DNA of 64,000 bases from Baekduia alba (GCF_028416635.1 NZ_CP114013.1:4464001-4528000); one strand, 5' to 3'. Shown: positions 52,104 through 60,775, counted from the first letter of the stretch. Notes: generated from the sequence alone by a model not told the origin. Made by a program: numbers and translations.

Positions 52104-52177
52104 GCCGGGGTAGCTCAGCTGGCCAGAGCAGCTGTCTTGTAAACAGCAGGTCACGGGTTCGAATCCCGTCCCCGGCT
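52104..52177 (+). tRNA. tRNA-Thr (anticodon TGT)
   Basis: A complete cloverleaf: acceptor stem GCCGGGG/CCCCGGC, D-stem GCTC/GAGC, anticodon stem GCTGT/ACAGC around loop CTTGTAA with anticodon TGT, and T-stem ACGGG/CCCGT with loop TTCGAAT. The discriminator is T and CCA is not encoded. No duplicated 3' end was seen downstream, so there is no sign of an integrated element using it as an attachment site. Confidence 0.97.
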
Positions 52178-52226
52178 TCCGGGCCATCGGCCCGAGCGGG
52201 GGGCGAGTTCCGGTCCGTGTCGACCT

Positions 52227-53165
52227 ATGGAGGGCATGGAGCCTTCTCTCGACACGGATCATCGGATCGCGCGCCTCGCGGCCGCGCAGGAAGGGGTTGT
52301 CCGGCATCGAGACCTCCTCGACCTCGGCCTGACGCAGCCGCAGATCCGCCACCGACGGGAGGCCGGCCGGCTGATCGACCTGCTTCCCGAGGTCAACGCG
52401 GTCGGCCACGACCGGCTGAGCCGCACCGGTCGGCGGCTCGCGGCGGTGTGGAGCTACGGACCCAAGGCCGCGCTCAGCCACCGCAGCGCAGCGGCGGCGT
52501 GGAGCCTGCGCGCGGGCGGAGCGCAGCGGTTCGACGTGACCGTCGCCACGACCGCCGGCCTCGTGCAGCGCGCGGGAACGCGGCTGCGACGCACCGGCGG
52601 CGTGCTCGAGACGACGCGGTTGGGCCTCCTGCCCGTCACCACGCCGGCCCGGACGCTGCTCGACCTCGCTGCCGTCGTTCCCGCCCATCAGGTCGACGCC
52701 GCGCTCAAGCAGGCCGACGTGCTCGGCCTGTTCGACCTCGTCGCCCTGCGCGCCGTGCTCGCCGCCCACCCGCGGCATCGCGGTCGCCGGCGCCTGACGG
52801 CGATCCTCGACACCGCGGCGCGGACCGAGCTGGCGCTCACGCTCAGCGAGCTCGAGGATCGCTTCCGCGCGCTCTGCGCCCACCACGGCCTGCCGATGCC
52901 GGCGGCCAACGCGGCGCCGCTCGGCTGGCGTGTCGACTTCCTCTGGCCGCGAGAGCGTCTGGTCGTCGAGACCGACGGCTGGCGCACGCACCGCACGCGC
53001 GCGGCGTTCGAGGACGATCGCGCCCGCGACCAGCGGCTGGCCGTCGCCGGCTACCGCGTCGTGCGCTTTACGCACCGCCAGGTCGTCGACGCCCCGGACG
53101 CGGTGGCCAGGACGGTCGCCGAGCTCTTACGTGGGTTCGACTCCGGCGTCACTGAGCAACGCTGA
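52227..53165 (+). CDS. AbiEi-antitoxin-like N-domain fused to DUF559 nuclease-like domain
   Basis: This 312-residue protein starts with a winged-helix like the type IV antitoxin AbiEi N-terminal domain (AAAQEGVVRHRDLLDLGLTQPQIRHR), followed by a middle segment with ALSHRSAAAAW. The C-terminal 110 residues are a DUF559/Vsr-like endonuclease fold: SELEDRFRALC, VDFLWPRERLVVETDGWRTH, FEDDRARDQRLAVAGYRVVRFTHRQV. The E, D and Q/E residues of that core are present. No AbiEii toxin gene is adjacent. Such genes are numerous in actinobacteria and their role is unknown. ATG 52236 is an equally possible start. Confidence 0.82.
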   Translation: MEGMEPSLDTDHRIARLAAAQEGVVRHRDLLDLGLTQPQIRHRREAGRLIDLLPEVNAVGHDRLSRTGRRLAAVWSYGPKAALSHRSAAAAWSLRAGGAQRFDVTVATTAGLVQRAGTRLRRTGGVLETTRLGLLPVTTPARTLLDLAAVVPAHQVDAALKQADVLGLFDLVALRAVLAAHPRHRGRRRLTAILDTAARTELALTLSELEDRFRALCAHHGLPMPAANAAPLGWRVDFLWPRERLVVETDGWRTHRTRAAFEDDRARDQRLAVAGYRVVRFTHRQVVDAPDAVARTVAELLRGFDSGVTEQR

Positions 53166-53185
53166 TCGGCTACAACCGGTGGTGC

Positions 53186-54397
53186 ATGGAGTTGCTGCGG
53201 ACACCCGGCCCGATCAGGACGTTCTCCGCCGTCACGCTGGTCAACACCATCGGCAACGGGTTGCTGGCGACCGCGGTGGTCCTGTACTTCACGCAGGTCG
53301 TGGGGCTCAGCGCCGCGCATGTCGGCGTCGGGTTGACGGTGGCGGGCGCGTTGGGGCTGCTGGTCGGCGTGCCGCTCGGGCATCTCGCGGATCGGACGGG
53401 GCCGCGGGAGGTGCTGTTCGTCCTCCTGATCGCCGAGGGTCTGACGACGGCGTCCTACGTCCTCGTCCACAGCTACGTCGCGTTCCTCGTCGCCTCGGCG
53501 CTGGTCGTCACGTGCAACCGCGGGTCGAGCGCGGTCCGGCAGGGGTTGATCGCGCAGGTGCTCGACCCCGCGCAGCGCGTCAAGGGCCGGGCGTTCCTGC
53601 GTTCGGTGACGAACGTCGGGTTCGCGATCGGCTCGACGATCGCCGGCTTCGCGATCGTGCTGAACACGCACGCCGCCTACGACGCGCTGATCCTCGCCGA
53701 CGCGCTCACCTTCGGCGGCGCCGCGCTCCTGCTCCTCCGCCTCCCCCGCGTCGCGCCGCAGCCCGCGTCGACCGAGGACGGCCCGCGGCTGATCGTCCTG
53801 CGCGACCGCCCCTACGTCCTCGTGACGCTCCTCGTCGCGATCATGACCATGCACTTCAGCCTGCTCGACGTCGGCATCCCGCTCTGGGTCTCCGGCCACA
53901 CCGACGCACCGCGGGCGATCATCGCGGTGATCTTCGTCCTCAACTGCGTGTTCGTCGCGCTCCTGTCGGTGCCGATGGCGCGCGGCAGCGACTCGGTCGA
54001 GGGCGCGGCGCGCGCCGCCGTGCGCGCGAGCTTCCTGCTGGCGGCGTCGTGCGTCGTCTTCGCGCTCGCGTCGGGCCCGGGCGCGACCGTGGCGTCGGTG
54101 ATCCTCGTCGTGGCGGGGATCGTGGAGGTGTTCGGCGAGATGGCGCAGGCGGCCAGCGGCTGGGGCCTCAGCTTCGGCCTCGCCCCCGACCACGCCCAAG
54201 GCCAATATCAAGGTCTGTCGTCCACCGGCTTCGCGCTCGCGACCATGGTCGGCCCGGCGCTGATGGCCGCCATCACCGCCGCGGGCACCGCCGGCTGGCT
54301 GGCGTTCGGCGCGCTGTTCCTCGTCACGGGCGCGGCGACCGTGCCCGTCGCGCGCTGGGCCGAGAACCACCGCGGGCAGGCCGTCAGCACCGTCTGA
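53186..54397 (+). CDS. MFS transporter (12-TM)
   Basis: This 403-residue protein has about 12 membrane segments. The conserved loop between segments 2 and 3 reads GVPLGHLADRTGPREVLF. Its first segment, FSAVTLVNTIGNGLLATAVVLYFTQVVGL, and segment 5 region fit MFS drug or metabolite exporters. The substrate cannot be inferred. It starts 20 bp after the AbiEi/DUF559-like gene and 71 bp precede the lipase. Confidence 0.85.
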   Translation: MELLRTPGPIRTFSAVTLVNTIGNGLLATAVVLYFTQVVGLSAAHVGVGLTVAGALGLLVGVPLGHLADRTGPREVLFVLLIAEGLTTASYVLVHSYVAFLVASALVVTCNRGSSAVRQGLIAQVLDPAQRVKGRAFLRSVTNVGFAIGSTIAGFAIVLNTHAAYDALILADALTFGGAALLLLRLPRVAPQPASTEDGPRLIVLRDRPYVLVTLLVAIMTMHFSLLDVGIPLWVSGHTDAPRAIIAVIFVLNCVFVALLSVPMARGSDSVEGAARAAVRASFLLAASCVVFALASGPGATVASVILVVAGIVEVFGEMAQAASGWGLSFGLAPDHAQGQYQGLSSTGFALATMVGPALMAAITAAGTAGWLAFGALFLVTGAATVPVARWAENHRGQAVSTV

Positions 54398-54468
54398 ACC
54401 GGCGCCGTCCCGCGCGCGTCTTGTGTACGGTCCGGTTCAACTACTCCTCGGGAGGGAGAGAGGCCGTG

Positions 54469-55809
54469 ATGCGTCGCAGGGGTGTGTCGGCATCGCATGT
54501 CCGTCCATGGGCGGCTGCGCTTGCCATGTTCATCATCTTGGTCGTCGGAGGGGCGACCGCGGCAGGGGCTGCGCCACCGCCGCCGGGCCAGGACCCGTTC
54601 TACCGCTACGACGACCCCACGCCGCTCGAGCAGCTCGCGCCGGGCACGGTGCTCAAGGCGCGGACCACGTCGCTGCACGTGGTCGGCGTCCCGACGCCGG
54701 TCAAGGCCGTGCAGCTGCTGTACCGCTCGACCGGCCAGCGCGGCCAGGCGACGTCCAACGTCACGTCGGTGCTGCTGCCGCCCCTGCGCATCGGCGCGCC
54801 CAAGCTCGTCTCCTACCAGTCGTTCTACGACTCGCTCAACCCCGACGACGAGCCGTCCTACACGGTGTCCGGCGGCGGGCTGTCGATCGGCGGCGCGATC
54901 CCGCAGCTGGAGTCCGGTCTCGTCGCGCCGCTGCTGCTGGCCGGCTATACGATCGCGGTCCCGGACACCGAGGGCCAGGCCGCCGACTTCGCCGCCGGGC
55001 CCGAGTACGGGTACAACACGCTCGACGGCCTGCGGGCGGCTTACAACGCGCCGGCCGTCGGGGTGACGCCCGCGACCAAGGCCGGGATGATCGGCTACTC
55101 GGGCGGGGCGATCGCGACCGAGTGGGCCGCCGAGCTCGCGCCGAGCTACGCGCCCGACGTCAACGGCAAGCTCGTCGGCGCCGCGATGGGCGGCGTGCTC
55201 GTCGACCCCGCCCACAACCTCCACTACGTGGACGGCAGCAGCGTCTGGGCCGGCGTCATGCCGATGGCGATCGTCGGCGTCGCGCGCGCCTTCGCCATCG
55301 ACCTCACGCCCTACCTCAGCGCGAAGGGCCTCGAGATCTACAACAAGCTCCAGAAGGCCACGATCGCCCAGGTGCTGGGCGCCTACCCGGGGCTGACCTG
55401 GGCGCAGCTGGCCAAGCCGGAGTACGCGACGCCCGAGAGCGTGCCCGAGTACGTCCACGCGGCCAACCAGCTGATCATGGGCACGGGCGGCACGCCGACC
55501 GCGCCGCTGTTCGTCGGCCAGGGCGCCGGCGGCGAGCTCGAGGGCACGCCGGGCGACAAGCCCGGGATCGGCAAGGGCGACGGCGTGATGATCGCCGGCG
55601 ACGTGCGCACGCTCGCCCGCCAGCACTGCGGCCACGGCGTCAAGGTCCAGTACCAGCAGTACGACGCGCTGAGCCACGTCACCAGCGCGGTGCCGTGGCT
55701 GGCCCAGGCGGTGCCGTGGCTAACGGCGCGCTTCACCGGGCTGCCGGCGCCGCAGAACTGCTCGGCGATCGCGCCCGGCAATCCGTTGGATCCGATCCCC
55801 GAGGGCTGA
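54469..55809 (+). CDS. Secreted lipase (secretory lipase/LIP family)
   Basis: This 446-residue protein has a signal peptide (hydrophobic core AAALAMFIILVVGGATAAGAA). The alpha/beta hydrolase domain resembles the Candida-type secretory lipases found also in actinobacteria: DPFYRYDDPTPLEQLAPGTVL, SYQSFYDS, the nucleophile elbow GYSGGA, and a late acid/histidine pair near LFVGQGAGG and DALSHVTS. It hydrolyses triglycerides or esters outside the cell. A very purine-rich GGGAGGGAGAGAGG (54450-54463) sits just upstream; a GTG one codon earlier (54466) is an alternative start. Confidence 0.9.
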   Translation: MRRRGVSASHVRPWAAALAMFIILVVGGATAAGAAPPPPGQDPFYRYDDPTPLEQLAPGTVLKARTTSLHVVGVPTPVKAVQLLYRSTGQRGQATSNVTSVLLPPLRIGAPKLVSYQSFYDSLNPDDEPSYTVSGGGLSIGGAIPQLESGLVAPLLLAGYTIAVPDTEGQAADFAAGPEYGYNTLDGLRAAYNAPAVGVTPATKAGMIGYSGGAIATEWAAELAPSYAPDVNGKLVGAAMGGVLVDPAHNLHYVDGSSVWAGVMPMAIVGVARAFAIDLTPYLSAKGLEIYNKLQKATIAQVLGAYPGLTWAQLAKPEYATPESVPEYVHAANQLIMGTGGTPTAPLFVGQGAGGELEGTPGDKPGIGKGDGVMIAGDVRTLARQHCGHGVKVQYQQYDALSHVTSAVPWLAQAVPWLTARFTGLPAPQNCSAIAPGNPLDPIPEG

Positions 55810-55822
55810 CCGCCCCCGGGCC

Positions 55823-55850
55823 GCGACCGGCTCTGGCTAGAGCCGGTCGC
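55823..55850. terminator. 12-bp perfect hairpin after the lipase gene
   Basis: GCGACCGGCTCT pairs perfectly with AGAGCCGGTCGC across the loop GGCT. It lies 13 bp after the lipase stop and overlaps the first unit of the 58-bp array. It should end the lipase transcript and perhaps also the convergent one. Confidence 0.8.
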
Positions 55851-56010
55851 GCCAGGTGACGGCGGCCGACGCGACCGGTGCCGCGCTGGTCGCCCTACAG
55901 GCGATCGCGCCAGGTGACCGCGGCGCCGGCGACCTGTGCCGCGCTGGTCGCCCTACAGGCGATCGCGCCAGGTGACGGCGGCCGACGCGACCTGTGCCGC
56001 GCTGGTCGCC
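55837..56010 (-). repeat. 58-bp tandem copies of the coiled-coil gene's 3' end
   Basis: Units start at 55837, 55895 and 55953; a fourth (56011-56068) is the true end of the neighbouring gene. Read on the minus strand each unit repeats that gene's end, coding (A/G)QVA-x-AAVTWRDRL and a stop. Units alternate between two types (GACCGCGGCGCCGGCG and GACGGCGGCCGACGCG), suggesting duplication of a two-unit block. The period of 58 puts each copy in a new frame. An inner stem GGCGACC/GGTCGCC is kept in each unit. Confidence 0.88.
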
Positions 56011-57150
56011 CTACAGGCGATCGCGCCAGGTGACCGCGGCGCCGGCGACCTGTGCCAGCGCCTCTTCCAGCTTGAAGCGGTTGTCCGTGCGGCGCGCGAC
56101 GCCAAGCGCCTTGAGCGCGTCGGCCAGGAGTGCCGGACCGGCCGGCCCGTCGGAGCGCAGCTCGTCGAGCTCGGCGGACGTGAGCTTGCGCGACGCGCCC
56201 GTCGCGGCGACCGCGACCTCGGCGTACTCGCGCTCGGCCCGGGCCGCGCGGGCCTCGGCGCGCGCGGCGGCGTCCTCGGCGGCGGCCGCGCGGGCCAGCG
56301 CCTCGTCGATCACGACCTGCTCCGGCGGCGCCTCGACGACGCGCTCGACGCGCACCGTCGTCGCCGCGGCCTGCGCGGCGCGCTGCTCGGCGTCCTCCGC
56401 GCGCGCCTCGGCGCGCTCGGCGGCCGCCTGGGCCTCGGCCAGCTCGGCCCCGACGCCGCGCTTCTGGGCGCGCGCGTCGGTGATCGTCGCCTCGGCGCGC
56501 TCCAGGCGCGACGCCAGCTTGGCGGCCGTACGGCGCGCCTCGGCGGCGTCCATCTTGGCCTCGGCCAGCTCGCTCTTGAGCGCGACCGCGCGCGCCTCGG
56601 CGGCCTCGCGGGCCCGGGTGACCCGGGCCAGCGCGGCGGCGTCGGTGACGCGCTCGCGGACGATCTTGGTCTTGACCTTCGGCGCCGCGGCGGCGCGCGT
56701 GCGCGCACGCTCCAGCTGGACGGCCAGGCGCTCCGCCCGCGTCTCGGCGTCGGCGGCGCGCGCCAGCGCGGCGTCGACCGCCACGCGCGCGTCGTGCTCG
56801 AGCCGCGCGGTCGCGCGCTCGCTCAGGTCCACCTCGGTGCGGCGGCGCGGGCCGCGCTTGGCGGGCTCGAAGCCGGCCGCGCGGATCGCGAGCTCGAGCG
56901 AGCCGTCGAAGCAGCGTCGCGCGGCGTTCGCCGACGGGTAGGCCGAGCCGCAGACGGGGCAGCCGGCGCGGTAGCGATCGATGCGCCACACCTGGCCGGT
57001 GATCTTCGCCTGGCCGGGGTTGAGGTCCGCCAAGCGCGGAACCTCGCCGTGAGCCTCGACGAAGTGCTGGATCTCGGTGATGACGGACTCGGGGGTCCAC
57101 TGCGGGGTCTTGCCCCGGCGTGGGGCCCCCGCGACCTGCACGGGGGCCAT
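56011..57150 (-). CDS. Homing-endonuclease-repeat + coiled-coil protein
   Basis: This 379-residue protein has an N-terminal segment like the homing-endonuclease-associated repeat (WTPESVITEIQHFVEAHGEVPRLADLN, about residues 18-44). A zinc-like pair (CPVCGSAYPSANAARRCF) follows, then a long Ala/Arg/Glu coiled coil (about 105-320) and a short globular C-terminus ending AVTWRDRL. There is no membrane segment. DNA binding through the repeat and structural dimerisation through the coil are inferences. The last 15 codons with the stop are tandemly repeated downstream, a rare pattern. Confidence 0.72.
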   Translation of the reverse strand: MAPVQVAGAPRRGKTPQWTPESVITEIQHFVEAHGEVPRLADLNPGQAKITGQVWRIDRYRAGCPVCGSAYPSANAARRCFDGSLELAIRAAGFEPAKRGPRRRTEVDLSERATARLEHDARVAVDAALARAADAETRAERLAVQLERARTRAAAAPKVKTKIVRERVTDAAALARVTRAREAAEARAVALKSELAEAKMDAAEARRTAAKLASRLERAEATITDARAQKRGVGAELAEAQAAAERAEARAEDAEQRAAQAAATTVRVERVVEAPPEQVVIDEALARAAAAEDAAARAEARAARAEREYAEVAVAATGASRKLTSAELDELRSDGPAGPALLADALKALGVARRTDNRFKLEEALAQVAGAAVTWRDRL

Positions 57151-57205
57151 GTGAAGCAGGCCTCCCTAGTGCAGGCGCCGAGCAGGGCTCGACGGTCCGG
57201 TGCAG

Positions 57206-57248
57206 CGCGCCGCATCCGGCGCGAGCGGTCCGGGCTCAGGCCCGGACC
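57206..57248. other. Twin perfect hairpins downstream of tag
   Basis: CGCGCCG-CATC-CGGCGCG (57206-57223) and GGTCCGGGC-TCAG-GCCCGGACC (57227-57248) stand 3 bases apart. They lie about 95 bp downstream of the tag stop and upstream of the coiled-coil gene, both on the minus strand. They may be tandem terminators of the tag operon or a structured leader of the next gene. Confidence 0.6.
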
Positions 57249-57342
57249 GGTGTGAAGGGGAGTTGGGGTGCTTCATGTGCACGTCCACCGTATCGACACC
57301 GAAGCCGCGATCCAACATCCGGACGTCAGATCGCACATTTCT

Positions 57343-57927
57343 TCATGGAGAAACGGCCTTCTGGGCCTTCTCGGTGGCCTTGCGCGACACGCATCCGTCA
57401 AGGTGGTCGTTGACCAGCCCGCAGGCCTGCATCGCCGCGTACGCGGTGGTCGGGCCGACGAAGCGGAAGCCGTGCTTCTTGAGCGTCTTGGCCAGCGCCG
57501 TCGACTCCGGCGTCAGGGCCGGGACGTCGCCCCAGCCGGCCGGCGCGGGGCGCGCCGGGTCCGGCCGGTGGGCCCAGACGACCTCGTCCAGCGACGTCCC
57601 GCCGTCGCGCAGGTCCAGCACGGCCCGCGCGTTGGCGATCGTCGCCTCGACCTTCAGGCGGTTGCGGACGATCCCGGCGTCGGCGAGCAGGCGGGCCACG
57701 TCGTCGGCGCCGTAGCGCGCGACGACCTCCGGGTCGAACCCGTCGAACGCCGCGCGGAAGTTGTCGCGCTTGCGCAGGATCGTGATCCACGCCAGCCCGG
57801 ACTGGAACGCCTCGAGCGAGATCCGCTCGTACAGCCCGCGCTCGTCGAGCACGGGCCGGCCCCACTCGGTGTCGTGGTACTCGCGGTAGAGCGGATCGTC
57901 CGCCCCGAAGCACCGCACCTCCGCCAT
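57343..57927 (-). CDS. tag: DNA-3-methyladenine glycosylase I
   Basis: This 194-residue base-excision enzyme removes 3-methyladenine from DNA. The Tag fold and zinc site are visible: C6 and H18 near the N-terminus (RCFGADDPLYREYHDTEWG), the catalytic region LEAFQSGLAWITILRKR, and the last ligands in DHLDGCVSRK. The length fits the family. It follows directly on the cupredoxin gene stop, so it is co-transcribed with the copper-protein operon although functionally unrelated. Confidence 0.94.
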   Translation of the reverse strand: MAEVRCFGADDPLYREYHDTEWGRPVLDERGLYERISLEAFQSGLAWITILRKRDNFRAAFDGFDPEVVARYGADDVARLLADAGIVRNRLKVEATIANARAVLDLRDGGTSLDEVVWAHRPDPARPAPAGWGDVPALTPESTALAKTLKKHGFRFVGPTTAYAAMQACGLVNDHLDGCVSRKATEKAQKAVSP

Positions 57928-58305
57928 CTAGGAGGGCTTCTTCTTGACCGTGATCGTCATCTTCATCTCCTCCTCGTGGAAGGTGCAGATGATCTTGTAG
58001 GTGCCGGGCACGGTGAGCTTGCGCTTGAAGTCCTCGCCGGCCGCGAGCGGGTCGGACGCGAACGCCTTCGCGCCCTTCGGCTTGGTCTTCAGCGAGACGT
58101 CGTGGACGTCGGTCTCGTCCTCGGACCAGTGCCAGTCGACCGTGTCGCCGGCGTGGATCGTCAGCTTCGACGGCCCGTAGTAGTTGTCGTTGACGGAGAC
58201 CTTGCGCGTCTTGCCCTTGCTGGTGGCGCCGAGCGCCAGGGCGGTCGGGGCCGCGGCGAACGCCGCGGCCCCCACCATCGCAAGGGTGGACTTGCGGCCG
58301 ATCAC
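57928..58305 (-). CDS. Secreted cupredoxin (plastocyanin-like)
   Basis: This 125-residue protein has a signal peptide (LAMVGAAAFAAAPTALALG) and a single cupredoxin domain. The type 1 copper ligands are visible: His in DVHDVSL, then Cys-x2-x-His in ICTFHEEEM, with the methionine after. It should carry electrons to or from the multicopper oxidase encoded in the same operon, outside the membrane. GTG 58305 overlaps the beta-helix gene stop (GTGA). Confidence 0.87.
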   Translation of the reverse strand: MIGRKSTLAMVGAAAFAAAPTALALGATSKGKTRKVSVNDNYYGPSKLTIHAGDTVDWHWSEDETDVHDVSLKTKPKGAKAFASDPLAAGEDFKRKLTVPGTYKIICTFHEEEMKMTITVKKKPS

Positions 58306-59642
58306 GGGGCCTTGGTCCCCGTGTAGTCGCTGTAGTGGAACAGCGGGACGACGCCGGCCTTGGTCGCGTGCGGATGCTGCACGAGGAACTTCTCGTGGTC
58401 CGCGTCGACCGCCCAGTTGACCATGTCGGTCTGCCCGGCCTGCGAGTACGTGTTGGCCCCGGAGAACGGGCACGCCGGCCAGCCGGAGACGTCGGCCGCG
58501 CCGACCACCGACTGCACGCCGGTGTTGCCGGAGATGCAGTTGTCCGAGCCCGTGCCGTCGTAGGCGAGGTCACGGCCGTTGAGGTCGGTGCCGTTGGCGC
58601 CGAACTGGTTGTTGGTGATCTGGTTGCCGATGAGGTTGGACACCTCGGGCAGCTTGGGCAGCAGGATGATCTGCTGGATCATGCCGGCGCCCGACAGCCA
58701 GTTGCCGTAGACGCGGTTGTTGTCGATCCGGTTGTGACGGCCGCCGAACAGCAGCACGCCGACCCCGACCGGGTACGGCGTGGAGTCCGCCGCGTTCTTC
58801 TGCACCTTGAACGGCGCGCCCGCGTAGTAGTTGAAGTTGTTCCAGAAGATGTCGTTGTCGGTGATGACGTTGTCCTCTTCCGGCGGGTACTTCTCCGAGC
58901 TGAGCGTGTTCGGGACGATGCCCGTGCCGTTGTTGTAGAACTGCGACTTGGAGATCGTCACGTACCGCATGTTGGTCCCGGACCAGCCGAGGACGTTGCC
59001 GTACGACTTGATGTTCTTGACGATCGAGCGCACCGGCTTGGCCTGCGGCGGGGTCTCGCCGATGTAGAAGCCGGAGTCGCTGTTCCAGGCGGCCTCGGAG
59101 TTCTCCATCGTGCCGCCGACCGTGTGGAAGGCGTAGATGCCGTACACGCCGACCAGGTAGGACCGCAGGTGGTTGAACGTGTAGTTGTCGGCCCGCAGCG
59201 CGAAGAAGCCGTTGGCCTTGTAGTGCTGGGCGGTGAAGCCGTCGACCGTCACGTGGACGGCGTCGGTGATCCGCAGGCCGTTGGACTTGTTCTTGGCGCC
59301 CTTGGCCTCGAGCACGACCTTGCTCGGGTCGGTCGGGTTGCCGACCAGCCTGATGTAGCGCTTGCTCGCGCCCGAGACGACGACGCCTTCCTTGTAGGTG
59401 CCGTTGGCGACCTTGATCTTGTCGCCCGGCTTGGCCTTGTTGACCGCCGACTGGATCGTCGGGAAGCAGGACTTCTTGTTCTTGCAGACGTTGAGCGTCT
59501 GGAACGGCCCCTTGGGCTTGGTCGTCGCGCTCTTGGGGTTCGAGGGCGGCGGGTAGTCGACCGCCCCGGCGACCGGGACGGAGGCCGCCAGCGCGGCCAC
59601 GGCGGTGGCGGCGACGACGGTGATTGACCTGCGGTGGGACAT
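58302..59642 (-). CDS. Secreted right-handed parallel beta-helix protein
   Basis: This 446-residue protein has a signal peptide (VVAATAVAALAASVPVAGA) followed by a pectate-lyase-like/NosD parallel beta-helix. Repeating Asn/Asp-rich coils are seen throughout: RITDAVHVTVDGFTAQ, ADNYTFNHLRSY, NVITDNDIFWNNF, NRIDNNRVYGNW, GNQITNNQF. Two cysteine pairs (NVCKNKKSC, and NCISGN with PACPFS) suggest extracellular disulfides. Polysaccharide binding or lyase activity is possible; a NosD-like copper role is suggested by the oxidase and cupredoxin on either side. Catalytic residues were not identifiable. Confidence 0.82.
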   Translation of the reverse strand: MSHRRSITVVAATAVAALAASVPVAGAVDYPPPSNPKSATTKPKGPFQTLNVCKNKKSCFPTIQSAVNKAKPGDKIKVANGTYKEGVVVSGASKRYIRLVGNPTDPSKVVLEAKGAKNKSNGLRITDAVHVTVDGFTAQHYKANGFFALRADNYTFNHLRSYLVGVYGIYAFHTVGGTMENSEAAWNSDSGFYIGETPPQAKPVRSIVKNIKSYGNVLGWSGTNMRYVTISKSQFYNNGTGIVPNTLSSEKYPPEEDNVITDNDIFWNNFNYYAGAPFKVQKNAADSTPYPVGVGVLLFGGRHNRIDNNRVYGNWLSGAGMIQQIILLPKLPEVSNLIGNQITNNQFGANGTDLNGRDLAYDGTGSDNCISGNTGVQSVVGAADVSGWPACPFSGANTYSQAGQTDMVNWAVDADHEKFLVQHPHATKAGVVPLFHYSDYTGTKAP

Positions 59643-59656
59643 GCGTGCTCCTCCTA

Positions 59657-60775
59657 CTACTCGACGAGGTACCAGCCAGCCATCCCCGCGTCCTGATGGG
59701 AGAAGACATGGCAGTGGTAGAGCCACCGACCGGGGTTGTCCTCGACGAACTCCACCGTGATGGTCTCATTGGGACCGACCGACGGGGTGTCGACGAACGC
59801 ACCGGCTTCGTCCTTCCAGCGGTGGCCGTGGATGTGGAAGTCGTGAAAGTTGTTGTCCATGCCGATGATGTGGAACCCGACGCGCTGGCCGGCCTTGGCG
59901 CGCAGGATCGGCGTGTTGCCGGCGTAGGCGCGACCGTTGAAACACTGGTAAGAGCGCTTCAGACCGGTGACCGGCGGCTGCAGCTGGTGCATGAACAGGA
60001 CCTGCTCGACGTCGGGGCCGGGATCGCCCTTCTCGCGGATCGTCAGCGAGCCGAACATGCCGCGGAACGTGTTGAGCGTGTGGTTGGGGCCGTGGTCGTG
60101 ATACGGCCAGGTCCCGACCGCCTCGGGCACGCACTCCCAGGTGTAGGTGAACTCCTCACCGGGCGCGATGAAGCCACCGGCCCGCGTGTAGTCGCCGATG
60201 TAGACCCCGTCGTACTCCGGGTTGTACTTCACCCCGTGCGGGTGCATCGTGACCGGCTGGGCGAGCTTGCCCTGCAGGTTGTTGCGGAAGTGCACGACGA
60301 GCGTGTCGCCGACCTCGGCGCGCAGCCGCGGGCCCGGGATCTGCGCCGGGCCGAACGGGGCGGCGAAGCCCTCGGTCATCTGCTGGTAGACGGTCGCGGT
60401 GAACGTCGACGGACCCGGGATCGCGACGCCGTGCCAGTCGTCGCGCTTGGTCGGCACGATCGTCCACTGCACGGTCGTGGCCTGGATCCAGTACTCGACC
60501 GCGCGGCCGCCGGGCTGCGGCGACGGCGTCACGTAGGTCTGGCGCTCGGTCGGCTCGACCGCGGCCTTCGGCTTGGCGGCCGCGGCGCGAGCGCGGGCGA
60601 GCGGCGGCCGCGCGACGTTGCGCGCGGCGGCGTCGGCCTTGGCGGCGTCGCCGGCCTTGCCGAGCACGACGTCCTGGCCGCCGATCGAGCAGAGGAAGGC
60701 ACCAGCGGCGCCGACCTGCAGAAAGCGGCGGCGGCCAAGCGTGGGGTCGAACGGGTCGAGCGGATCCGGCGTCAT
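59657..60775 (-). CDS. Multicopper oxidase, two-domain, Tat-exported
   Basis: This 372-residue protein has a twin-arginine signal (GRRRFLQVGAAGAF). The copper motifs are complete: MHPHG, YHDHGPN, HDFHIHGHRW and WLYHCHVFSHQDAGM, giving the type 1 site (H-C-H, M) and the type 2/3 cluster. The length fits a two-domain enzyme; such proteins act as trimers and oxidise metals, phenols or, in nitrite-reductase relatives, small ions. It heads the minus-strand operon MCO, beta-helix, cupredoxin, tag. A promoter and a TetR-like operator precede it. Confidence 0.92.
   Translation of the reverse strand: MTPDPLDPFDPTLGRRRFLQVGAAGAFLCSIGGQDVVLGKAGDAAKADAAARNVARPPLARARAAAAKPKAAVEPTERQTYVTPSPQPGGRAVEYWIQATTVQWTIVPTKRDDWHGVAIPGPSTFTATVYQQMTEGFAAPFGPAQIPGPRLRAEVGDTLVVHFRNNLQGKLAQPVTMHPHGVKYNPEYDGVYIGDYTRAGGFIAPGEEFTYTWECVPEAVGTWPYHDHGPNHTLNTFRGMFGSLTIREKGDPGPDVEQVLFMHQLQPPVTGLKRSYQCFNGRAYAGNTPILRAKAGQRVGFHIIGMDNNFHDFHIHGHRWKDEAGAFVDTPSVGPNETITVEFVEDNPGRWLYHCHVFSHQDAGMAGWYLVE

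Noticed and set aside
52104-53165. Integrated element using tRNA-Thr as attachment site
   Set aside because: No integrase and no repeat of the tRNA 3' end was found downstream.
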